The notes below the pieces were generated by a model. The model worked only from the letters and a program-made list of their open reading frames with translations. It was not told the DNA's origin and did not search any database. A stretch of 64,000 bases of DNA, from positions 331,294 through 395,293 of the forward strand of contig NZ_JABSSU010000005.1 of NCBI RefSeq assembly GCF_013213835.1, given 5' to 3'. Below are positions 8,802 to 17,533 of the stretch, piece by piece; positions within the stretch are counted from its first letter, which is position 1, and each line of letters opens with the position of its first letter. A program made the position numbers and the translations under genes. This DNA is from Winogradskyella sp. (GTDB lineage: Bacteria > Bacteroidota > Bacteroidia > Flavobacteriales > Flavobacteriaceae).

Positions 8802-11174
8802 CTAAGACTTTATCTCTTTCATTAAATCATCATAGGTGTAAAATGCCTTATCATCTTTATCCTTATGATATAACACACTTACACGAATCGCTTTTAAACC
8901 AGTAACAGCTTGCAAATCTTGAAGTTCAACAATTTCAATATCATTATCCAAATACTTTTTGTCTTGTAGGAATCTAACGTATCTCAAATACTCTTGTTCG
9001 TCTTCTTTTTGAGAATACACAATACTTATTTTTCCTTTTTGGGTAACGCGTTCGTTTGTGCCCTTTATAAATGCTTTGTCTACACGTTTCTTAACGATTT
9101 CATATCTGGCATTATATGTTCCATCAACATCAAACTGTTTCTCATCCATTCTAAAGCTAATAGACAATGGTTGATTAAAGACTAAAATCATTGAAGCTAC
9201 ATCTAAATGCACAGGAAACTGTGATTGCATTTGGTAGTAAGCATTTTCCATTTCTACCATAACTTGAAGTTGCCACAACCTAAGATTATATAAGTAAATA
9301 GGATTAAAGCTTTCTTCTTTTGTAATAGATTCACCAATGTACATATTATGCTCAACACCATCAGTTTTAAAACGCTCAAAATAATGTGGATACATAGCTT
9401 GTGCTTCAACCTGCTTTTGATCTAGAAGTGAAGCCATTTCCCTATTTATATTGGCGATAGTTTCATCATAATCCTTTCTATGATGGTAAATCACATTTAG
9501 ATCATCATTGATAGTATTGTAATATTCTTCTACCTTTGAAGCTATGGGTCTTAACGTCTTAAGATGGCTTAAAACTGAATCTATATCTTCTTTGAAAAAT
9601 GCTGAAATTTGATGTTCACTATCTACCTGAAATGCATTTTCTAATCCATTAAGATAGTTATTAACTTGATAAATATATTGATCATAGATAGGCAGCTTCT
9701 CTAAATTTGAAGCTTCTTCTAAGATACTTTTTACTGCATTTAATTGCAAAGTTAAATCTTGCCTTGTTGCTGAATTTCTTGCCTCAGAAGAACCCTTAAT
9801 ATCAATCTGACCATAAAGTGGATATACATTGTCAAAAGCTATTTTCTTAAATTGTGGTTCGTTTCCGTTCCATTCATCTTTAATGTATTCTCTTGCTTCT
9901 TTCTCAAACCTCCAATGTACACTTGGATGTATTGATGTACATTCCTTTTGAATAATTGCCTCAATTAGCGTTTCTTCTTCATTTTTTGATCGCTCAACAG
10001 CAGACACAATAAACGGCATAACATCTATCAGCTTATTTGCATTGATACTGTTCAAAACCTCAGGCTCTCTAGATACAATCTCAAGAATACCCATAATTTG
10101 GTTTTCATTAGCTATTGGCGCAAAAATGGCACTTTTAAACCCTTGGTCGTACAATGATTTAATATGAGGTGCTTTCCCGTTTGACTTCTCATACATGCTA
10201 TCAACATTGGATATTGAAAAGAAGTTTTTATCATTTAATAATTTCCCGTGAGACCATCTACATAAGGCATCCTTACATGCTACTTTCTCGTTGTTATTTA
10301 GTAAAAAACTATTTATTCCAACACCATAGACCTTTTCAAAAGACTTTTCTTCTTCATTATAAATCGAAAAGCCAACTTCAATATTTTTTAATCCAAATAA
10401 CGAACGGAAAACCTCATAAAATCCATGAATAAAATTCTCATCATTTCTTTTATCTTCTCCGATTAAAGATGATTTAATATTTGATATCGACTGGTCGTCA
10501 GTAACATCAAAAATATTCGAAATTACAAACCCTTTGAAATCATAGGTATTCGGTGGAAATTTTTCTCGCCACAAATCGATATTATCAAAATTATCTAATA
10601 ACTCGTCATAATCCTCTTTAGTGATTTTTGGTGCATTCTCCCTAGGGATAATTTCCATAAAATCTACATTGTAAAGTATCTTGTAATATCTTATTATACC
10701 TTCAGCGTCAGGTATTTCATATAAAAATGGACGCTTAAAGTTTATATTATAACCACAGCACGCTTTTAGAATGATTGTACAAGCCATGATATAAATTTGC
10801 TCTTCTGGCATATTCATAACCTCTAGCTTAAAATCTTCACCTGCCGTTTTTAATATAGATTTAAAACGTTCTGATGAATTAAAAACATAGTCATAAAATG
10901 GTACAACGGCAACTTTTATCTCATTGTTAGTTAACAACGGATTAAAGGTATCTCTTAATATTACTGAGATATTTTCTTGTTGCTCTTGAAAAACAGTAAG
11001 ATCACTAAAACCTTCTCGCAGCATCGGATTTTCTCGCGCTATTTTAAGAACCTGTTCTGCATTTGCTTTAACCGCGCTATTGTCTGAGTCTAACAATTCT
11101 TCATACTGTTCTAGAAGCTTGTTAAAACTCACCTTTATTACAAAAGGAGACTCAATTTGGTTGTTTATGTCCAT
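8802..11174 (-). CDS. Large GAF-domain protein of unknown function
   Basis: The product has 790 residues with no signal peptide and no membrane helix, so it is cytosolic. A GAF-like domain lies at about 240-395 (YGVGINSFLL, then GFKSAIFAPIANENQIMGILEIVSREP, the typical last strands). The flanking N-terminal 230 and C-terminal 390 residues are helical and were not assigned to a family. No kinase, cyclase or DNA-binding domain is attached, so it may act as a ligand-responsive scaffold. It is transcribed alone; the upstream 90 bp gives no clear promoter. Large GAF proteins like this are common in flavobacteria, but their role is not known to me. Confidence 0.7.
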   Translation of the reverse strand: MDINNQIESPFVIKVSFNKLLEQYEELLDSDNSAVKANAEQVLKIARENPMLREGFSDLTVFQEQQENISVILRDTFNPLLTNNEIKVAVVPFYDYVFNSSERFKSILKTAGEDFKLEVMNMPEEQIYIMACTIILKACCGYNINFKRPFLYEIPDAEGIIRYYKILYNVDFMEIIPRENAPKITKEDYDELLDNFDNIDLWREKFPPNTYDFKGFVISNIFDVTDDQSISNIKSSLIGEDKRNDENFIHGFYEVFRSLFGLKNIEVGFSIYNEEEKSFEKVYGVGINSFLLNNNEKVACKDALCRWSHGKLLNDKNFFSISNVDSMYEKSNGKAPHIKSLYDQGFKSAIFAPIANENQIMGILEIVSREPEVLNSINANKLIDVMPFIVSAVERSKNEEETLIEAIIQKECTSIHPSVHWRFEKEAREYIKDEWNGNEPQFKKIAFDNVYPLYGQIDIKGSSEARNSATRQDLTLQLNAVKSILEEASNLEKLPIYDQYIYQVNNYLNGLENAFQVDSEHQISAFFKEDIDSVLSHLKTLRPIASKVEEYYNTINDDLNVIYHHRKDYDETIANINREMASLLDQKQVEAQAMYPHYFERFKTDGVEHNMYIGESITKEESFNPIYLYNLRLWQLQVMVEMENAYYQMQSQFPVHLDVASMILVFNQPLSISFRMDEKQFDVDGTYNARYEIVKKRVDKAFIKGTNERVTQKGKISIVYSQKEDEQEYLRYVRFLQDKKYLDNDIEIVELQDLQAVTGLKAIRVSVLYHKDKDDKAFYTYDDLMKEIKS

Positions 11175-11265
11175 GTCGTAAAACGTCTTAACTTAATGTA
11201 AAGTTACGAATAATCTAAATAGTCGTAGTATGTAAGACTATCTTACAAGAGTTTTGTTACAACTT

Positions 11266-11721
11266 TTAAAGCCCTAAAGCACCATAAGTCCAATTAGCTC
11301 CATCACTAATAAAAATTAAGGTCTTTGTAGGATCATTGCCATCTCCAGCTGTATCTGCAGTCATGTTAACAGGTGCGCCAGTTGCTACACGACTGTCACC
11401 AGAAAACATGCTTCCACCATTACTGTAAATTTGTGCCGTTTCTGTATCTGACACATTTCTTAAAATGTAGATTCTTCCTGGTAATTGCGTTGCATCGGGT
11501 AAAATAAATTCTCCATTACCCGATGTTGGAGTTAAATTAATATAAACACCATCATCAATTGGGGTTGCTGTACCACTTGGTCCACCATTAAGACTAACAA
11601 CTTTAAGTGACAAATTTCCATTAATATCTAATGTACTTTTTGGCTCAGTGGTGTTAACACCAACTTGTGCATTTACTGTTAAAAAAAACAGTAGACATGC
11701 GAAGGTTAAAATATGCTTCAT
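11266..11721 (-). CDS. Small secreted protein with a QVGVNTTEPxSTLDINGN-type N-terminus
   Basis: The 151-residue product has a clear signal peptide (MKHILTFACLLFFLTVNA) followed by QVGVNTTEPKSTLDINGN, a start common to Bacteroidota secreted proteins with tail-fibre or collar-like beta-helical parts. The rest is Gly/Thr/Ser-rich with predicted short strands. No T9SS tail or lipid Cys is present. It lies 24 bp downstream of the GH97 gene on the same strand and may be transcribed with it, but nothing in it suggests glucan binding. Function unknown. Confidence 0.65.
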   Translation of the reverse strand: MKHILTFACLLFFLTVNAQVGVNTTEPKSTLDINGNLSLKVVSLNGGPSGTATPIDDGVYINLTPTSGNGEFILPDATQLPGRIYILRNVSDTETAQIYSNGGSMFSGDSRVATGAPVNMTADTAGDGNDPTKTLIFISDGANWTYGALGL

Positions 11722-11745
11722 GACTGAAGTTTATTTATTAGTTAT

Positions 11746-13869
11746 TTATTTAGTTTTTATAAGGCTAATTGCAAAGCCTCCACCTTCAGCAAGTTTTATA
11801 GTAAGATTTGAGTTTTTATTTATTTGTAATTCTTCAATTTTAATATCTAAAGGATTATTATCCCAATGGGCTTTTTCACCATCTTTATAAATTACAGCAT
11901 CGTAGGTTTGCCCTTCTTCTAAAAAGTCAAAATTTAATGTTATAGTTCGTGCGTTTTCATCAGTAATACTTCCGACAAACCAGTTATCCGTTTCGCGTTC
12001 TTGTCTTGCAATGGTCACGTAATCACCTACTTCGCCATTTAAAACTATAGATTCTTTCCAATCTACACCAACATCTCGGATAAACTGCAAAGGTTTTGGA
12101 TTAGCTTCATAGTGTTCTACTAAATCGGCTGCCATTTGTACAGGACTATAAATTACCACATATAATGCTAATTGCTGAGCAAGTGTTGTATTTACCTGAT
12201 TGTCTTTACGATACTCATCAAATTTAATGTTGAAAATTCCTGGTGTAAAGTCAATTGGTCCTGCTAGCATTCTTGTAAATGCAACAATAGGCAAATGTTC
12301 AGGTGGATTTCCACCATCTCCAGACCAAGCATTAAATTCTTGTCCTCGTAACCCTTCTCTCGAAATGATATTTGGATATGTACGGCGTAAACCTGTAGCT
12401 TTTATAGGTTCGTGAGCATTAACAGCAACTTCATAACTTGCAGCTTTTATGGCCGCATTGTTGTACTGATTCACCATATATTGTCCGTGATGATATTCAC
12501 CTTTTGGAATAATTTTACCTACGTAACCAGATTTTACAGCGTGCATTCCATATTTCTGCATTAAAGCATAGGCTGTATCTTGTTGTTTCTCGTAGGTTTG
12601 AGTTGCTGCAGACGTTTCATGATGCATAATAATTTCAACACCTTTTTCTTTAGCGTAACTTGTAACCTCATCTAAATCATAATCTGGATAGGTCGTGACA
12701 AAATCGAAAACACCTTCTCTATCTTCAAAACCAATCCAACGTTCCCAGCCAGTATTCCAACCTTCAACCAAAACACCTTTAATATTGTTTTTAGCAGAAA
12801 AATCAATGAATCGTTTTACATTTTCGGTAGTTGCTCCGTGTTTTCCGTGAGCTTTACCTGTATCTGTCCATTTTCCATCAACCATTTCCATTCCGTAATC
12901 CCAAGTTGATTTTCCTAAATGCATTTCCCACCAAACACCTGTATATTTCATTGGTGTAAACCAAGACACATCTCCTAACTTGTTTGGTTCATTTAGATTC
13001 ACAATAAGGTTAGATGCAATTAAATCTGGTGCATTATCTGTAATTTGAATGGTTCGCCATGGTGTATTGAAAGGCAAACTTTGTTTTACTTTGTAATCTC
13101 TATTTTCTGAACCTACCAAATTACTTTTCAAATTAAAGTTTTCAGTGTCAACCTTCAAAGTCATTCCTGAATAATCGAGTAATGAAGCTTCGTGAAAACT
13201 CAAATGCAGACCGTCTTTCCCAACCATTGTTACTGGTGTATTTACAGCATTTTCTGGAATATAACTTTGTGCTAAATTAGTCTTTGGAATGTATGATTTT
13301 GCATCAATTTCTGAAAGCTTAGTTGTACTGTATAAATGTTCGTAGATATCCCAGTCACCTGGAATCCAAAAGGTTTTGTAATCTTCTGTGAGGTTAAATT
13401 CGGTGTGCTCTTCTTTTATTAGAACATCACCTTCAAACTTGTTTTGCTCTGGAAATTCATATCTAAAACCAATTCCATCATCATATACTTTGAATACGAT
13501 ATTTAGTTTTCGATTTAATTCTGAAGTTTCTTCAAGCTCAATCTTTAATTCATTGTAATTATTGACAACATCTAACTGTTCTCCCCAAGGCATTTGCCAG
13601 GTTTCGTTAAAACTTTGAGTAGTTGTGTTCTTTACTTTAAAATTCTTTTCTAAGCTTGGAATGTCTTTAAATTCAAAACCTAAATAAGACGTATCAACCA
13701 CAACCTTATTTTTGAACTTAACTAGATAAAACGGTTTTCCTTCTTGATTTACATTAAAATCAACTTCAACGTTAGTATTAGGTGAACTTGAAGTTAAAAC
13801 TAACTGACTTTCATTCTGACAAGAAAAAAAACTGATACTCAGTAAAACGATACTTACCCAAATTCTCAT
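11746..13869 (-). CDS. susB: GH97 alpha-glucosidase (SusB-like), lipoprotein
   Basis: GH97 SusB-type enzymes remove glucose from the non-reducing ends of maltooligosaccharides with inversion. The 707-residue product has a lipoprotein-like N-terminus (SISFFSC, Cys17), an N-terminal beta-sandwich to about 300, a TIM barrel (GVWWEMHLGKSTWDYG at 311 onward, GVLVEGWNTGWERW) and a C-terminal sandwich. Glu418 in HHETS, Glu487 in HEPIK and Glu511 in GLRGQE have the same spacing as SusB Glu439, Glu508 and Glu532, that is, two candidate catalytic bases and the general acid; this supports the inverting subgroup. Glu505 fits a calcium ligand. It lies 2 nt after a GH13 gene, in the same operon. Confidence 0.93.
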   Translation of the reverse strand: MRIWVSIVLLSISFFSCQNESQLVLTSSSPNTNVEVDFNVNQEGKPFYLVKFKNKVVVDTSYLGFEFKDIPSLEKNFKVKNTTTQSFNETWQMPWGEQLDVVNNYNELKIELEETSELNRKLNIVFKVYDDGIGFRYEFPEQNKFEGDVLIKEEHTEFNLTEDYKTFWIPGDWDIYEHLYSTTKLSEIDAKSYIPKTNLAQSYIPENAVNTPVTMVGKDGLHLSFHEASLLDYSGMTLKVDTENFNLKSNLVGSENRDYKVKQSLPFNTPWRTIQITDNAPDLIASNLIVNLNEPNKLGDVSWFTPMKYTGVWWEMHLGKSTWDYGMEMVDGKWTDTGKAHGKHGATTENVKRFIDFSAKNNIKGVLVEGWNTGWERWIGFEDREGVFDFVTTYPDYDLDEVTSYAKEKGVEIIMHHETSAATQTYEKQQDTAYALMQKYGMHAVKSGYVGKIIPKGEYHHGQYMVNQYNNAAIKAASYEVAVNAHEPIKATGLRRTYPNIISREGLRGQEFNAWSGDGGNPPEHLPIVAFTRMLAGPIDFTPGIFNIKFDEYRKDNQVNTTLAQQLALYVVIYSPVQMAADLVEHYEANPKPLQFIRDVGVDWKESIVLNGEVGDYVTIARQERETDNWFVGSITDENARTITLNFDFLEEGQTYDAVIYKDGEKAHWDNNPLDIKIEELQINKNSNLTIKLAEGGGFAISLIKTK

Positions 13870-13871
13870 AA

Positions 13872-15530
13872 TTATTGCTTTTCAAGTAATACAATTTCAA
13901 ACTCAGAATTCACAACGGCATTTCCATTTTTTACAATGATTTCTGTAACTGAATATGCATCATTTAAAACATCCCCATCCTCAAAAACTTTTGACACATC
14001 AATCACTTTTTCTCCTTTAGCTAAATCTAATCCAATAACCACAAAATCTTTGTAATCTGCTTTTGCATAACTTCTATAAAACACATATGGCTCTGCTGTT
14101 ATCATTTGATGCGTACCAGCACCAACTGCTGGATGATTTGCTCTAAATTGTCCAAGTTTTTGCCAATGCGTTAACACATCTTTCTTAGCATCCATTTCAT
14201 CCCAATTCATAAATGAACGTAAGGTTGCATCACCTTCAGTTCCTTCAATTACTAATGAGCGAGCTGACTCATCTCCATAATACACTTGTGATGTTCCTGG
14301 CGACAACAATAACTTTGTACCAGTTTCAAAAGGTTTTTCTCTGCTGGCATCAAACGGACTACCATCATCATGAGAACTCATGTAATTCAACACACCAAAA
14401 CCTTTTAATTCACTTTGAAGCATATTGTTATATCTCACAAACATATCTTCAGTCTTCATTTGCTTCGCATTCCATTTGAATTCAAAGTTGATTTGACTTG
14501 TAAACATATTATCGAAATAGTTGACTTTCTTGTCTCCAAAATCAAAAGCTTTACCGGCTGAAATTCCGTAGTTATAGACCTCACCTACTAGGTAAAACTC
14601 ATTATCATCTAACACTTTTTCTGGATTATCATTCTTGTACTGAGAAAATGCATAATCACATTCAGTTTTAAACTCTTCCCACACAAAAGGTTCTGTGTGT
14701 TTTACTGTATCACAGCGATAACCATCAATTCCGAATTCAGTGATATAATCGGTCAACCACTTCATAATATAAAAACGTGGTGCACGAGGATGACCAGTTC
14801 TTTCAAAAAAAGCATCTAGTTCTTTTACTTCTTGTTCATATCGACCTTCGGCTTTCCATTTTTCAACCAATTGTGGAGGTAACTCAACGTTATCATTACT
14901 CTCGGTTCTAATATCTGGAAGATTAGCAACTAGTGTACAACTCACAGTATTCTCATAGTTATCATAAGTACATTGCTTGTCTGTGCGAACCCATTCGTTT
15001 GGCCAAACTGGGTCTTTTTCAGTTACTGGACCTGTATGATTTATTACTGCATCTAACAACACACGAATACCTTTATTGTGAGCTGCTTCAACTAACGCGT
15101 GTAAATCTGCTTTCGTTCCATAATTTGGGTCAATGTTTGTCCAGTCTTTTGCCCAATAACCGTGAAAACCATAGGTGACTCCTGTTCCTTCGTCCGTTCC
15201 TCCGTGAATTTGTTCAACAATTGGTGTCATCCAAATGGCATTAATCCCTAAATCTGTAAAATAACCTTCTTTGATTTTTTGGGTAATTCCTTTTAAATCT
15301 CCACCTTCAAAACCTCTAAGCTTTCCGGTTTCTTTTGTTCTATCAAAATTAACATCGTTGCTTTCATCTCCATTGTTGAAACGATCAGTCAATAAAAAAT
15401 ATAGATTTGCACCTTCCCAAACAAACGGTGTTTCAACCTGTTTTATATCTTCAACTTTTTCTTTGCTAGAATTATTTTTACAATTTACGAGCATGAGGCT
15501 TGCCAGTATTAAAAGGGTTATTTTTTTCAT
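13872..15530 (-). CDS. GH13 alpha-amylase family lipoprotein (MalS-like)
   Basis: The 552-residue lipoprotein (LASLMLVNC, Cys17) carries a complete GH13 barrel: region I DAVINH (160-165), region II GIDGYRCDTVKH with nucleophile Asp274, region III EFYLVGEVYN with acid/base Glu317, and region IV SSHDD with transition-state Asp388. The block GFHGYWAKDWTNIDPNYGT resembles periplasmic MalS-type amylases. A C-terminal beta domain follows. It probably cuts maltodextrins at the cell envelope to feed the GH97 enzyme encoded 2 nt downstream. A GC-rich intergenic repeat lies just upstream. Confidence 0.92.
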   Translation of the reverse strand: MKKITLLILASLMLVNCKNNSSKEKVEDIKQVETPFVWEGANLYFLLTDRFNNGDESNDVNFDRTKETGKLRGFEGGDLKGITQKIKEGYFTDLGINAIWMTPIVEQIHGGTDEGTGVTYGFHGYWAKDWTNIDPNYGTKADLHALVEAAHNKGIRVLLDAVINHTGPVTEKDPVWPNEWVRTDKQCTYDNYENTVSCTLVANLPDIRTESNDNVELPPQLVEKWKAEGRYEQEVKELDAFFERTGHPRAPRFYIMKWLTDYITEFGIDGYRCDTVKHTEPFVWEEFKTECDYAFSQYKNDNPEKVLDDNEFYLVGEVYNYGISAGKAFDFGDKKVNYFDNMFTSQINFEFKWNAKQMKTEDMFVRYNNMLQSELKGFGVLNYMSSHDDGSPFDASREKPFETGTKLLLSPGTSQVYYGDESARSLVIEGTEGDATLRSFMNWDEMDAKKDVLTHWQKLGQFRANHPAVGAGTHQMITAEPYVFYRSYAKADYKDFVVIGLDLAKGEKVIDVSKVFEDGDVLNDAYSVTEIIVKNGNAVVNSEFEIVLLEKQ

Positions 15531-15580
15531 ATTTATATCTTATTGGACACGAATGCCACCAATTTTCATTAATTCTTTTA

Positions 15581-15638
15581 TGAGATTCCAGCTTGCGCGT
15601 CAGCTAAAGGTTCAGCGAACGCGGACGCAGGAATGACA
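15581..15638. repeat. Short imperfect inverted-repeat element, GC-rich
   Basis: The gap between two GH13 genes holds a 58-bp element whose ends GAGATTCC and GGAATGACA are imperfect inverted copies, with inner arms GCGTC and GACGC. Its G+C is visibly higher than that of neighbouring DNA, and it fills almost the whole spacer. This is the look of the small dispersed intergenic palindromes found in flavobacterial genomes. Only one copy was seen here, so 'repeat' is inference. Confidence 0.4.
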
Positions 15639-15639
15639 A

Positions 15640-17526
15640 CTATTTTTCAATTTTTAAAACAAATGATTCTAACGGCTTAACGTCTATTCTAACTTTTGCC
15701 CTACCATTTTCTACTTTTAATATGGATCTATATTCATTGTACAACTGATCGATAACTTTATATTCATTATCCTGAAGTTCCAATTTAGAAACTAAGTCTT
15801 CTGGTAATTGCAACTCAAAACCATAAGTATTATCTGCATTAAAGTTTGAAACCACAATCAATTGCTCCTCTTCACTCCAACGAACAAAAGACAGCACTTT
15901 ATCATTATACCACTCTGTATTACCGTGATTATACAATTGAATGTCTTGATAGTCTCCCATTAAGGCAGAGCTATTAATTGTAAAATTCAATAGTCGTTTA
16001 TAAAAATCTCTTAATTCTAATTCTTCTTTGGTTGATTGTCCTCCATCAAAGTTTTTGTTATTTACCCAACGCACAAGACTTGGCACAGAGCCATAATCGA
16101 AAATTGAAGTACGTGTTGGGTCACCAAATCCTAAATCTTCATTTCCAGGCTCACCAAATTCTTGTCCAAAATAGACCATAGTTGGCGCTGTTGTAGAAGT
16201 TGCAGACACAACCATTGCTGGTTTTCCTTTTAAAGCATTACCTGCAAAATCTGAACTAGCAATTCGCTGCTCATCGTGATTTTCTAAGAAATGAAGCATA
16301 TGATGCTCAATATCTCTTAACTCATCTAAAATTGGTGGAATATTATCGGTACTTCCATGTCCTTGTATGACGTGTTTTAGGGTATCATACAGTTGCACTT
16401 TATCATACAGATAATCCATTTTTCCTTTTTTGATATAGTCTCTATACAAATGTGGTTGATACACTTCAGCAAGTAAGAATGCATCTGGATTAGCCATTTT
16501 AATATTAGAATTCATATAACTCCAAAACTCAACAGGAACCATTTCTGCCATATCAAATCTAAATCCGTCAACACCTTTTTCAGTCCAGTACAATGCAATG
16601 TCTTTAAACTTTACCCAAGAACTCGGAATTGCTTTATCTTGCCAAAACTCGTAGTGCTTTTTATAATCTTCGTTTTCAAATCCTTGTGGCAACTCACTAA
16701 AGTCTTTTCTTCCGTCAGGACTTACACCGTAATTTACTTTTACAGTTTCGTACCAATCTCCAATACTTGGTTGTGAAGCTCTTGAACCGTTACCTGTCCA
16801 TTTTGCAGGCACTTCTTCAAACTTACTATCTGCCATTGGATGGTCTTCACCACCTAATGGTTGGTATCCATTTTCCCAAACTGGCACTTTAAATGCTTCA
16901 CCAGGATTATAATAGAAATTATTATTGATATCGTACTGAACCGTTTTATCATCTTCAGCACCAAAATCTGTAGTACCTTCTGGATTTGTTAAACTCTTGT
17001 AGTTACGTGCAACATGATTAGGTACAATATCTATTAGCACTTTTAAACCAACCTTATGAGTACGCTCAATTAAAGCTTCAAACTCTTGTAAACGGTTATC
17101 AACATTTTCCGCCAAATCTGGATTTACATTGTAATAATCCTTTACGGCATAAGGCGAACCTGCACGACCTTTTACAATATCTGGATCATCATTACCAATT
17201 CCGAATTTTGTATAATCTGTAATAACATCGTGATGCGGGACTCCTGTATACCAAATATGCGTTACACCTAAATCTTTAATTTCTGCTAATGCTTTATCTG
17301 TAAAGTCATTAAATTTCCCAACTCCATTTTCTTCAAGTGTTCCCCAAGGTTTATTCGTTGTATTTGTGTTTCCAAATAATCTTGTAAAAACTTGATACAC
17401 AACTTCTTTCTTCTTCATTTCAATTTTTGGTTTTGTAGGTTCTTTAATTGTTTCTTTTGAATCATTCTTACATCCAAAAAAACTAAAAATGACAAAGGAT
17501 GCTATAATTGATTTATAGTATTTCAT
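15640..17526 (-). CDS. GH13 alpha-amylase family lipoprotein
   Basis: The 628-residue lipoprotein (VIFSFFGC, Cys19) starts its catalytic domain with VVYQVFTRLFGN. Catalytic residues are intact: nucleophile Asp325 (GVDGFRFDMAE), acid/base Glu354 (AFLLAEVY) and Asp418 (LENHDEQR); region I reads DIVPNH (about 166-171). A large insertion between regions I and II (about 180-290) with GxGSRASQPSIGDWYETVKVNYG is typical of a Bacteroidota amylase subgroup common in starch loci. It is likely periplasmic or surface-anchored and endo-acting, but the exact specificity (amylase, pullulanase or maltogenic) cannot be read. It follows GH31 by 7 nt in one operon. Confidence 0.92.
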   Translation of the reverse strand: MKYYKSIIASFVIFSFFGCKNDSKETIKEPTKPKIEMKKKEVVYQVFTRLFGNTNTTNKPWGTLEENGVGKFNDFTDKALAEIKDLGVTHIWYTGVPHHDVITDYTKFGIGNDDPDIVKGRAGSPYAVKDYYNVNPDLAENVDNRLQEFEALIERTHKVGLKVLIDIVPNHVARNYKSLTNPEGTTDFGAEDDKTVQYDINNNFYYNPGEAFKVPVWENGYQPLGGEDHPMADSKFEEVPAKWTGNGSRASQPSIGDWYETVKVNYGVSPDGRKDFSELPQGFENEDYKKHYEFWQDKAIPSSWVKFKDIALYWTEKGVDGFRFDMAEMVPVEFWSYMNSNIKMANPDAFLLAEVYQPHLYRDYIKKGKMDYLYDKVQLYDTLKHVIQGHGSTDNIPPILDELRDIEHHMLHFLENHDEQRIASSDFAGNALKGKPAMVVSATSTTAPTMVYFGQEFGEPGNEDLGFGDPTRTSIFDYGSVPSLVRWVNNKNFDGGQSTKEELELRDFYKRLLNFTINSSALMGDYQDIQLYNHGNTEWYNDKVLSFVRWSEEEQLIVVSNFNADNTYGFELQLPEDLVSKLELQDNEYKVIDQLYNEYRSILKVENGRAKVRIDVKPLESFVLKIEK

Positions 17527-17533
17527 TTTTGGA

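Noticed and set aside
14213..15636. Long plus-strand frames opposite the GH13 gene
   Set aside because: They mirror the coding strand of genes with intact catalytic motifs; no family features of their own.
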